Source: JBFMHP01 sp040752855
Lineage (GTDB): Bacteria; Pseudomonadota; Gammaproteobacteria; RBG-16-57-12
Length of the DNA: 64,000 nucleotides
Direction of reading: 5' to 3'
Assembly (NCBI GenBank): GCA_040752855.1
Contig: JBFMHP010000012.1
Coordinates: forward strand, 62,001 to 126,000
Shown piece by piece: positions 1-10,609 of the stretch. The position numbers and the translations under genes were made by a program. Position 1 is the stretch's first letter; every line of letters starts with the position of its first letter. Under the pieces are notes generated by a model. The model did not search any database and was not told the DNA's origin. It saw nothing but the letters and a program-made list of their open reading frames with translations.

Positions 1-1069
1 CCGCGCTCTCTTCCAGCTCGAAGCGTTGCAGCTTGATCTGGGCATGGTGCTTGAAACGCTCGAACAATTCATCCACGCGCAGGAACAGATGTGGCGGGGC
101 GAGCAGCGGGCGTTCGATGTCGTGGCGGCGCTGTTCGTAGCGATTGTGGGCGTCCTGCCAGAAATGCTCCGCCGCGCCGTGGATGTCGTCGTTGAGACAC
201 ACCACGGCCTCCGCCGGCAGATAATCCAGCAGCGTGTCGGTGCGCGGGAAGAACAGCGGCAGGTAGTATTCGATGCCGGGCGGCGTGTGGCCCTTGCTCA
301 CCTCGGTGTAGATCAGGCTGCGCTGCGGATCGCCCTCGATGAGCGTGCGATAGGCCTCGCGGAACTGTTTGATGCCGGCCTCACTGATCGGAAATTCGCG
401 GGCTGGTAGCAGGCGGATCTGCGGCACGTTCTCCACGGTGCGCTGCGTCTCCGGGTCGAAGGTGCGCAGCGATTCCACCTCGTCGTCGAACAGGTCGATG
501 CGGTAGGGCACACGGCTGCCCATCGGGAAGATGTCGACCAGGCTGCCGCGCACGGCGAATTCGCCATGCTCCATGACTTGAGAGACGCAGCGGTAACCGC
601 TGGCGTCGAGCTGCGTGCGGAACTCATCGATCATCAGGCGGTCGCCGACATCGAGCATCAGGCTGCTCGCGGCGAGGTAATCGCGCGGCGGCAGCCGGTG
701 CATCAGCGTGGCCACCGGCACGATCAGAATGCCGCGGCGGACCTGCGGCAGGCGGTAGAGTGTGCTCAGGCGCTCGGAGACGATGTCCTGATGCGGCGAG
801 AACACGTCATAGGGCAAGGTCTCCCAGTCGGGGAAGTGCAGGATCGGCAGCTGCGGATCATTGCCGGTGTAGAAGCGCAGCTCATGCTCCAGGCGCACGG
901 CCCCGGGGGTGTCTTCAGTGATCAGCACGATCAACTGATCTCGTGCCCGCAGGAGGTTGCTGACGACCAGGCCGTCGCTGCTGCCGTAGAGACGCCCCCA
1001 GCGGACGCGGTCGTTCGGTCCCTTGAGCGGCGGGGGTGAGAGCGGATTTTGATACTGCGATGAAGTCAT
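1..1069 (-). CDS. mfd: Transcription-repair coupling factor Mfd, N-terminal part (cut by window edge)
   Basis: Mfd is a cytoplasmic ATP-driven translocase that removes RNA polymerase stalled at DNA lesions and recruits UvrA. About 356 N-terminal residues are present; the 3' end of the gene lies beyond position 1. The visible part matches the UvrB-homology region: motifs such as DWETLPYDVFSPHQDIVSERL and GEFAVRGSLVDIFPMG are typical of Mfd/UvrB domain 1a-2. The ATG at 1067-1069 opens the frame; no strong ribosome binding site is visible. The helicase motor and RNA polymerase interaction domains are not in the window. Identification is by recognised family motifs. Confidence 0.93.
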   Translation of the reverse strand, partial: MTSSQYQNPLSPPPLKGPNDRVRWGRLYGSSDGLVVSNLLRARDQLIVLITEDTPGAVRLEHELRFYTGNDPQLPILHFPDWETLPYDVFSPHQDIVSERLSTLYRLPQVRRGILIVPVATLMHRLPPRDYLAASSLMLDVGDRLMIDEFRTQLDASGYRCVSQVMEHGEFAVRGSLVDIFPMGSRVPYRIDLFDDEVESLRTFDPETQRTVENVPQIRLLPAREFPISEAGIKQFREAYRTLIEGDPQRSLIYTEVSKGHTPPGIEYYLPLFFPRTDTLLDYLPAEAVVCLNDDIHGAAEHFWQDAHNRYEQRRHDIERPLLAPPHLFLRVDELFERFKHHAQIKLQRFELEESA

Positions 1070-1152
1070 GTGCTACGCGGCCGGTGGTAACGGAAATCAG
1101 GCCGGGTAGTTTACTGCGTTGGGGGGAGGGGATAAAGCGTGGGGCAGCGATA

Positions 1153-1187
1153 TGCCGGGAACGGCTGCGCCTTATCCCGGCCTACGG
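1153..1187. repeat. REP-like hairpin
   Basis: GCCGGGA (1154-1160) pairs with TCCCGGC (1175-1181), followed by CTACGG. The right half, GCCTTATCCCGGCCTACGG, closely resembles the tail of enterobacterial REP sequences. It is followed by a perfect 12-bp palindrome GTTACCGGTAAC (1188-1199). It lies between mfd and the end of pgi, and no gene is seen in 1070-1303. Confidence 0.55.
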
Positions 1188-1210
1188 GTTACCGGTAACT
1201 GTGGAGAGCT

Positions 1211-1281
1211 GTAGGATGCGGTGAACATCGTGAACCGCATCAATCGCGCAACGATGCGGTTCCTTCGTCACCGCATCCTAC
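1211..1281. repeat. Palindromic repeat with GTAGGATGCGGTGA ends, copy 1
   Basis: The element starts with GTAGGATGCGGTGA (1211-1224) and ends with its exact reverse complement (1268-1281). Inside are a second pair of inverted segments (TGAACCGCAT and ATGCGGTT). A second member with the same ends lies at 43064-43159. It could fold as a branched hairpin near the 3' end of pgi. Confidence 0.75.
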
Positions 1282-1303
1282 ATCGGAGCTTTGGAAACGC
1301 GGA

Positions 1304-2626
<1,323 letters not shown>

Positions 2627-2725
2627 GGGGGAACTCCTCAATTATTTTTCTATTGATCAGGAAGGGTGAAGGTGTATATGTTTTCGTTAGAATCTATTAA
2701 AAGTTTAGTCCAGACAAGGTAATAA

Positions 2726-3016
2726 TTGCATCAAATGAAGATCGAAGAATACTCGGTTCTGCTTTATTTTCCCGACTGCCCCTCCCTGAAGGAGAAGCGC
2801 CATCGCACCCAGGGCTTGCGCGATCACTTCGGCCGCCTGCCGCAGATCGCCGTGTGCGAAAGCGGCGAACAGGACAATCCGGTGAAGGCCCTCTGGTCCT
2901 TCGTGATCGTGGCCAACGATCAGGCGGCGATCGATCAGACCATCAGCCGCATCGATCAATACCTCAACGAAAGCGTGCAGGGGATGGTGATCGATCAGCA
3001 GCGCACGCGCCTTTGA
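2726..3016 (+). CDS. DUF503 family protein
   Basis: Small 96-aa protein with the features of DUF503 (YlxP-like): an N-terminal beta strand, the conserved SLKEKRHRTQGLRDHF segment (family motif S-L-K-x-K-R) and a VANDQAAIDQTISRID C-terminal helix. The molecular function of the family is not established. A TTG start at 2726 is supported by AAGG at 2716-2719 with 6-nt spacing; an ATG at 2735 gives a product three residues shorter but with poor spacing. It lies divergent to pgi and upstream of glgP, separated from glgP by about 235 bp in which no gene is seen. Confidence 0.75.
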   Translation: MHQMKIEEYSVLLYFPDCPSLKEKRHRTQGLRDHFGRLPQIAVCESGEQDNPVKALWSFVIVANDQAAIDQTISRIDQYLNESVQGMVIDQQRTRL

Positions 3017-3252
3017 GCCACGATTTCGCCGCCATGAAATCTGACATTGGACGGTGTATAATTCGCCGTCGACGCCACAATCAATGCCGATGAAGCGCGT
3101 CCTGCCCGGAGATAACCGCGCGATGCAATCGCGGACACAGCGCAGTGTCTTGTCCCAATTAAAGTTTCAGCAGTTTCACGCGAACTACTTAGCAGATCAC
3201 GAAAGCATCAGTGTCGTGACATTCTTCCATAATTAATTAAAGTGAATTTCTT

Positions 3253-5778
<2,526 letters not shown>

Positions 5779-5783
5779 TCGCC

Positions 5784-5817
5784 GACAGGCTGTGGCGTGA
5801 TCACGCCACAGCCTGTC
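5784..5817. terminator. Perfect 34-bp palindrome between convergent genes
   Basis: GACAGGCTGTGGCGTGA is followed directly by its exact reverse complement, giving a 17-bp stem with no spacer. One mismatch further out it continues to 40 bp (5781-5820). It starts 5 bp after the glgP stop and overlaps the stop codon of the convergent thioredoxin-fold gene. No U-tract is present on either side, so a bidirectional terminator or an mRNA 3'-end stabiliser are both possible. Confidence 0.7.
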
Positions 5818-6235
5818 AGCGATTATTGAGAGCAAATACCTGATCCAGGGCCATGCGCAGGCCCTGTTCGTTTTCGACACCAAACAACACTTCACGTCGC
5901 TGCCCGTCGGGACCAAAAAACGCCAGGGTACTGGGGTTGAGCTGTTGCTTGTCGGCGAAACTGCGTCCCGGTGGCGTGGCCACGTCGACGACCAGAAACT
6001 CCACCGCGCCTTGGTAGTCGTCGCGCACCTTGTCCATCAGTCCCATCAGATTCAGGCTGTGCACGGAATCCTTGTTGTGCACCAGCACCATGACATTCGC
6101 ACCTTGGCCGATCTTGGCGACATCGTCGCTGTAGCCGCGCGGCAGTTTGGCGACGATGAACACCAGTAGCAGTATGATTGCCAGGATGGTGAGGATGCTG
6201 CTGGTCATGGCCGAGCCGGTGGGTCGTTTGTTCAT
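5816..6235 (-). CDS. Membrane-anchored thioredoxin-fold protein lacking CXXC
   Basis: Protein of 139 aa with one N-terminal membrane segment (about residues 10-28, SSILTILAIILLLVFIVAKL) followed by a domain of about 110 residues in the periplasm. The pattern VMVLVHNKDSVHSL, AVEFLVVDVATPPGRSFADKQQLNPSTLAFFGPDG, EVLFGVENEQGLRMALDQ follows a thioredoxin fold including a cis-Pro-like Asn-Pro, but no cysteine occurs, so a redox role is unlikely. Start at 6233-6235 is supported by GAGG 7 nt upstream; a longer frame to 6313 overlaps the divergent DUF1653 gene. Specific function unknown. Confidence 0.7.
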   Translation of the reverse strand: MNKRPTGSAMTSSILTILAIILLLVFIVAKLPRGYSDDVAKIGQGANVMVLVHNKDSVHSLNLMGLMDKVRDDYQGAVEFLVVDVATPPGRSFADKQQLNPSTLAFFGPDGQRREVLFGVENEQGLRMALDQVFALNNR

Positions 6236-6306
6236 TCGGGAACCTCGTGTGCGATAATGCAGTAACGGATTATTAGCATATCCCGCATCTTTGTGAAAGC
6301 AGACGA

Positions 6307-6525
6307 ATGACACACATCACGCCAGGCAGATATCGTCATTACAAGGGCAAGGATTATCAGGTCATCGGTGTCGCGCGGCACAGCGAAACACTTGAAGAGT
6401 ATGTGGTCTATCGCATGCTGTATGGGGATGGCTCGCTGTGGATACGTCCCGCTGCGATGTTTCTGGAGCATGTCGAGGTGGATGGAACATCGCAGCCACG
6501 CTTCCAATACGTCGGAGCGGTTTGA
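6307..6525 (+). CDS. DUF1653 family protein
   Basis: Seventy-two residue protein with the full DUF1653 pattern: PGRYRHYKGKDYQVIGVARHSETLEEYVVYR, then a conserved LWIRPAAMFLEHVEVDG segment. This is a small SH3-like cytoplasmic domain of unknown function that is common in proteobacteria. The gene is divergent from the thioredoxin-fold gene and ends 1 bp before the hrpB stop codon, so the two are convergent. No clear regulatory site is visible in the 70-bp divergent gap. Confidence 0.85.
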   Translation: MTHITPGRYRHYKGKDYQVIGVARHSETLEEYVVYRMLYGDGSLWIRPAAMFLEHVEVDGTSQPRFQYVGAV

Positions 6526-6526
6526 T

Positions 6527-9004
6527 TCATTTCGGCCGCACCCGGTGGGTGGGCACGGCCTGCATCGGATCGTCCGGCCAGTAGTGTTTCGGATAACGTC
6601 CCTTGAGATCCTTCTTTACCTCGGCATAGGTGTTGCGCCAGAAACTGGCCAGATCCTGCGTCACCTGAATGGGCCGCTGCGCCGGCGACAGCAAGTGCAG
6701 CAGCAGCGGGATCTTGCCGTTGGCGACGGCGGGGGTTTCCGTCAGACCGAACATTTCCTGCAACCGCACCGCGAGCACCGGTGGTTCATGGCTGTAATCG
6801 ATACGGATGCGCGAGCCGCTCGGCACGGTGATATGCGTGGGCGCCAGGGTTTCCAAGGCCTGTTGCTGCGGCCAGCTCAGCATCGCGGTGGAGACGCTCT
6901 TTAAGTCGAGTTTGTTCAGATGCGAAAGCCGTGTGATGCCAGTGAGATAAGGGGCGAGCCAGTCCTCGAGATGTTCGAGCAATCCTGCCTCGGAGACGTC
7001 GGGCCAGAGGCCTTGATCATTCATGCCAGCGTCACGCAGAAGTTTCACGCGGGCGCGCCAGGTTTCGAGTTCTGGAGTCCAAGGCAGGCACGATAAACCG
7101 CGCTGGCGGATGCCGGCGATCATGGCCGCGATGATGGCATCCGGCGCTGCCTGTTGCAGCGGACGTTCCTCCAGCACCAGCGATCCCAGCCGTTGCTGCG
7201 CGCTCATTTGCACTGCGCCGGCCCGGTCGTCCCAGGCGATGATCTCCTCGGTGCGGATGTGGGCGGAAAGATGGGTCTCCAGGTCGGACTTGTTTAGCGC
7301 GCCGGCGAGAAAGATACGTGATTCGCGTGCGGCGCCGTCGAGCTGCGGGATGACGAGGTAGGGCTCATTGCCCAGGAGATCGTGTTCCGCGAAATACGCG
7401 CCGCGTCCGTTGGCGAGCACGTAACGCGCCTCCGCGCCGCTGCGCCGTTGTGCGATGCGGTCCGGATAGGCGAAGGCCAGCAGCGCTCCGGTTTGCTCGA
7501 GCGAGCCGGGTGCGCTGTCGATGCGCAATTGTTGTCGCCAGCGTTCGCTTGCCAGGCGCACACGCCCGAGCGTGCCTTTATCCACGGGCAGATCGGTGCG
7601 GGTTTGCAATGCCTCAAGGCGTAAGCGGATATCGGACTCTTTGCTGCGCAAGACATCCCGTTCGCTCAACAGCGCGGCCAGGTCGCAGGCCAGGCGGCCC
7701 AGTCCGAGCGGCATGGCCTTGAGCACCATATGCGCGAGGCGCGGGTGCATGCCGAGCTTGGCCATGTCCTTGCCGTGCGCGGTGATGCGCAAGTCGGCAT
7801 CGAGCGCATCGAGTTCTTGCAACAGTTCCTGGGCCTGGGCGAAGGCCGCCGGAGGCGGCGGCGTCAGCCAGCGCAGGTCGGCGGGCGTGCTCACGCCCCA
7901 TTGCGCCAATTCCAAGGCCAGCGGGGCGAGGTCGGCCTCCATGATCTCGGGCTGACCGTGCGCGAGCAGGCGCGCATGTTCCTCCTCGCTCCAGAGGCGG
8001 TAACACACGCCCGGTTCAAGTCGTCCGGCGCGGCCGCTGCGCTGTTCCGCCGAGGCCTGGGTGATGGCGATGGTCTCCAGTCGGGTCATGCCGCTGCGCG
8101 GGTCGAAGCGCGGCACGCGCATCCAGCCGGAGTCGATGACGATGCGCACGCCTTCGATGGTCAGACTGGTCTCGGCGATGGCGGTGGCCAGCACGATTTT
8201 GCGCCGCCCGGGCGGGCTGGGGAGGATCGCCTGCTCCTGGGCGGCTGGGGGCAGGTCCGCGTACAGCGGGCGGAGATCCACCGCCGGCGCGAGGCCGGCC
8301 TGCTCCAGGCGCGACTGCACGGATTTGATTTCGCCGACGCCGGGAAGGAATACCAGCAGATCACCTGTTTCCTCGCGTAAAGCGGCGAGGATCTGGGCGG
8401 CGACAGCGTCAGACAGGCCGCGCAGCTCGACGCGTTTGGCATAGCACAGCGTCACCGGAAAGCTGCGCCCGGTGCTGGTGATGATCGGGGCATCACCGAG
8501 CAGGCGCGCCACGCCCTGGGTCTCCAACGTGGCGGACATTACCAGCAATCTCAGATCTTCACGCAGTGCGCCCTGGCTCTCCAGGCACAAAGTCAGACCC
8601 AGATCGGTGTTGAGATTGCGCTCGTGGAATTCGTCGAAGATCACCAGTCCGTAGCCGTCGAGCGCGGGGTCGGCCTGCAAGAGGCGGGTGAGGATGCCCT
8701 CGGTCACCACTTCGATGCGGGTGGTGCGAGTGATCTTGGAATCCAGACGGGTGCGATAGCCCACGGTCGTGCCGACGGGCTCGCCCAGCAATTCGGACAT
8801 GTAATACGCCGCATTGCGCGCGGCCAACCGGCGCGGCTCCAGCATGAGGATGCGCCGTCCGGCGAGCCAGGCCTGATCAAGCAAGGCCAAGGGCACGCGC
8901 GTGGTTTTACCGGCGCCGGGTGCGGCCTGCAACACCGCATTTTGGTGCGTGGTCAAGGTCCGGACGAGTTCGGGTAAGACGGCGTCGATGGGTAGGCTGG
9001 CCAT
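6527..9004 (-). CDS. hrpB: ATP-dependent helicase HrpB
   Basis: DEAH-box helicase of about 825 aa. Walker A GAGKTT lies near residue 32, DEFHERN (DExH) near 119, SAT motif MSATLET, and the helicase C domain contains QRSGRAGRLEPGVCYRLW. The remaining C-terminal region carries the HrpB-specific domain ending in the basic KKDLKGRYPKHYWPDDP. The cellular role of HrpB is poorly defined. The ATG at 9002-9004 (MASLPIDAVLPEL) matches the usual start of the family; an upstream ATG at 9067 adds 21 residues of low-complexity sequence. No strong ribosome binding site is seen at either. It stands alone on the minus strand. Confidence 0.93.
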   Translation of the reverse strand: MASLPIDAVLPELVRTLTTHQNAVLQAAPGAGKTTRVPLALLDQAWLAGRRILMLEPRRLAARNAAYYMSELLGEPVGTTVGYRTRLDSKITRTTRIEVVTEGILTRLLQADPALDGYGLVIFDEFHERNLNTDLGLTLCLESQGALREDLRLLVMSATLETQGVARLLGDAPIITSTGRSFPVTLCYAKRVELRGLSDAVAAQILAALREETGDLLVFLPGVGEIKSVQSRLEQAGLAPAVDLRPLYADLPPAAQEQAILPSPPGRRKIVLATAIAETSLTIEGVRIVIDSGWMRVPRFDPRSGMTRLETIAITQASAEQRSGRAGRLEPGVCYRLWSEEEHARLLAHGQPEIMEADLAPLALELAQWGVSTPADLRWLTPPPPAAFAQAQELLQELDALDADLRITAHGKDMAKLGMHPRLAHMVLKAMPLGLGRLACDLAALLSERDVLRSKESDIRLRLEALQTRTDLPVDKGTLGRVRLASERWRQQLRIDSAPGSLEQTGALLAFAYPDRIAQRRSGAEARYVLANGRGAYFAEHDLLGNEPYLVIPQLDGAARESRIFLAGALNKSDLETHLSAHIRTEEIIAWDDRAGAVQMSAQQRLGSLVLEERPLQQAAPDAIIAAMIAGIRQRGLSCLPWTPELETWRARVKLLRDAGMNDQGLWPDVSEAGLLEHLEDWLAPYLTGITRLSHLNKLDLKSVSTAMLSWPQQQALETLAPTHITVPSGSRIRIDYSHEPPVLAVRLQEMFGLTETPAVANGKIPLLLHLLSPAQRPIQVTQDLASFWRNTYAEVKKDLKGRYPKHYWPDDPMQAVPTHRVRPK

Positions 9005-9225
9005 GGATGGGTGCGGCGACTGGGCTACGGGATGAGTAGGAAAGCGGGAGCCGGCATTGGACCACATTTCGGTGGAAATAGCGATGAGCGGGCTCGCGGG
9101 ACTGGGTGGGTATTTGGGGCGGACACCTCCGGTGACGGCGGATTAAAAAATATCATTTATTTTGTGACAAAAGGGATGCATTCCGCTGATACTTTTGAAG
9201 ATATCGATTCGGCAATTGAACTAAT

Positions 9226-9241
9226 TGTGATGTTGATCACG
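9226..9241. promoter_or_regulatory. CRP/Vfr-type operator candidate
   Basis: TGTGA-TGTTGA-TCACG fits the TGTGA-N6-TCACA consensus with one mismatch. It lies 74 bp before the start codon of the 40-aa gene at 9315 and in the 310-bp hrpB/9315 divergent gap, which holds no other convincing gene. Confidence 0.5.
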
Positions 9242-9314
9242 GTAGTAAGCCGCCTATCGGCCTACTCTTCATATGCGCTATGTTGTTTCGTTAATCACCG
9301 AGAGGAGTGAACGT

Positions 9315-9437
9315 ATGGGAATAGGAATTGTAGCCGTTCTCGTCACTATCGCCAGCCTTGCCAGCGCAATGATGGTTTATGTCTTCTGTGCCGCCGCCAG
9401 AGAGTATGTCAGCGAGCCTGAGGCGCAGGACCTCTAA
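9315..9437 (+). CDS. Small single-pass membrane protein (40 aa), unknown
   Basis: A 40-codon reading frame starts at ATG 9315 with AGGAG at 9303-9307 and ideal 7-nt spacing. The product begins MGIGIVAVLVTIASL, has one hydrophobic segment (about residues 3-25, with a Cys at residue 25) and a short acidic tail ending EPEAQDL. This is typical of small membrane subunits or regulators, but no family is recognised. A CRP-like site lies 74 bp upstream, and the nitrate regulator nasT lies 300 bp downstream on the same strand. The ribosome binding site and clean hydrophobic profile support a real gene; the assignment of any partner is inference. Confidence 0.6.
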   Translation: MGIGIVAVLVTIASLASAMMVYVFCAAAREYVSEPEAQDL

Positions 9438-9527
9438 CGAACCCCATAATAATAACTAGATGGCCTTAGCCGTCCTCCTAAGATAAGCACACATACAGGG
9501 ACGTATTCTTTTTTCACTGTGAGCCGG

Positions 9528-9545
9528 CGCTCACACCATCCGTCG
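9528..9545. promoter_or_regulatory. Dyad TGTGAGC-N4-GCTCACA
   Basis: Perfect 7-bp inverted repeat around CGGC. It lies in the 303-bp gap between the 40-aa gene and nasT. It may be an operator or the stem of a weak terminator; there is no following T-run. The rest of this gap (9438-9683) shows no gene. Confidence 0.3.
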
Positions 9546-9683
9546 CCACCCCCTTCCCAAATTCATACCGCTGCACCAAAACGGGTTGTTACCCGTCGAA
9601 TGCGGAGCATTGCGCCTGCGTGGGGATGCATTCGTATCCGGGCATATCCTCCTATGCCACTGTCCTGAATGAAAAAAAATGAC

Positions 9684-9700
9684 ATGGCACGGGGTGTGCT
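9684..9700 (+). promoter_or_regulatory. Sigma-54-like promoter of nasT
   Basis: ATGGCACGGGGTGTGCT has the -24 GG (9686-9687) and -12 GC (9698-9699) spaced by exactly 12 positions and matches TGGCACG-N4-TTGCW with one mismatch in TTGC. The predicted start of transcription is near 9711, about 30 bp before the nasT ATG. Confidence 0.6.
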
Positions 9701-9740
9701 AAGTGCAGCGGGTGAAGGTTCATCCTGTGGAGGAGTAGGC

Positions 9741-10313
9741 ATGAAGGTCGTACTTGTCGATGCGCAGCAGGAGCGCGCGGAGGCGGTAACGCGGGTATTG
9801 CAAACGGCAGGCCGTTGGCCCGTGGTTCATCTCGAATCCATCGAAGGACTGCTCGCGGTTGTAAACCGTCACGAACCGGAGGTGCTCGTGGTCAATCTTC
9901 AATCGGTGACGAAGACGGCGCTGGAATATTTGGCGACGCTCAATCGACATTATCCACTGCCGGTGGTGATCTTCGCCGATGATATGGACAGCAGTGTGAT
10001 CGCCTCGGTGGTGGATGCCGGTGTGGCCGCCTATGTGGTCGACGGCCTGCAGAATCATCGCATCAATTTAGTGATCGATATCGCGGTCGCCCGCTTCAGG
10101 AAATACCGCTTGCTGGAAGAAGAGCTGATGGCGACGAAGAATCTGCTCAGCGAACGCAAGGTGATCGAGCGCGCCAAAGGCATCCTGATGAAGCAGCACG
10201 GCTACAGCGAGGACGACGCCTATCACGCCCTCAGGAGGCAGGCGATGCGCAAGAACAAGAAACTGGTGGAGGTCGCCGAAGGCCTGGTCTCCGCCGCCGA
10301 ACTGATGGGCTGA
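9741..10313 (+). CDS. nasT: ANTAR-domain response regulator (NasT-like antiterminator)
   Basis: Cytoplasmic RNA-binding regulator of 190 aa. Residues 1-120 form a receiver-like domain (MKVVLVDAQQ...) and residues about 125-185 an ANTAR domain (ERKVIERAKGILMKQHGYSEDDAYHALRRQAM). ANTAR proteins bind tandem hexaloop hairpins and prevent transcription termination in nitrate and other nitrogen operons. The receiver lacks the acceptor aspartate: the expected position is Asn52 in VLVVNLQS, so classical phosphorylation is unlikely. The ATG at 9741 follows GGAGGAG (9729-9735); the longer frame from 9669 contains the promoter and is rejected. A matching RNA target lies before nrtA at 12930-13013. No nasS gene is adjacent. 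Confidence 0.88.
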   Translation: MKVVLVDAQQERAEAVTRVLQTAGRWPVVHLESIEGLLAVVNRHEPEVLVVNLQSVTKTALEYLATLNRHYPLPVVIFADDMDSSVIASVVDAGVAAYVVDGLQNHRINLVIDIAVARFRKYRLLEEELMATKNLLSERKVIERAKGILMKQHGYSEDDAYHALRRQAMRKNKKLVEVAEGLVSAAELMG

Positions 10314-10320
10314 GCTGTTT

Positions 10321-10501
10321 AGCCCGGATATTTCACCACGAATCTACTGCGGTCGCGTAATCCATTGAATCTTTGTGACGTAATCTTTTTTGCCGGTTCG
10401 GCATAGTGTCGACTATGCCTTCACCGTCAAGAGCTCCATGTGTCCCGAATCTTCAATGCATTACGCGCCCTTGTTACGATCCGTGGTGAAATATGCGGGC
10501 T
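10321..10501. repeat. MITE-like element with 23-bp terminal inverted repeats
   Basis: AGCCCGGATATTTCACCACG (extended to 10343) is repeated in inverse orientation at 10479-10501 with two mismatches over 23 bp; the flanking T and A extend it by one pair. The 181-bp element contains a hairpin GGCATAGT-GTCG-ACTATGCC (10400-10419) and no gene. It fills most of the nasT/chemoreceptor gap and abuts a second palindromic element. Confidence 0.7.
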
Positions 10502-10593
10502 AGGAGTCTGCGCGGCAGAAAGAAACGCTGCTGCAAAAGTGGGAGAGCGGCCAGTTTTTTCGCGACGCGTTTTCCTGCCGCGCAGACTCCTAG
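10500..10593. repeat. Palindromic element with perfect 19-bp inverted repeats
   Basis: CTAGGAGTCTGCGCGGCAG (10500-10518) is matched exactly by its reverse complement at 10575-10593, with a 56-bp spacer. It ends 16 bp before the stop codon of the convergent chemoreceptor gene and shares its left boundary with the preceding MITE-like element. It could act as a terminator-like structure for the receptor transcript. Confidence 0.75.
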
Positions 10594-10609
10594 GCGCTGC
10601 CGGTTACCG

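Noticed and set aside
3041..3062. CTGACA and TATAAT before glgP as a promoter
   Set aside because: The two hexamers are only 10 bp apart, too close for a sigma-70 promoter, and no other -35 fits at 16-18 bp.
3134..3149. GACAC-AGCGCA-GTGTC hairpin (A1/G4 hexaloop) upstream of glgP
   Set aside because: The neighbouring upstream hairpin does not have a hexaloop and no terminator overlaps it, so the ANTAR arrangement is not met; probably chance.
9011..9310. 99-codon plus-strand frame before the small membrane protein gene
   Set aside because: No ribosome binding site, mixed composition without domain, and it contains the CRP-like operator; most likely non-coding.
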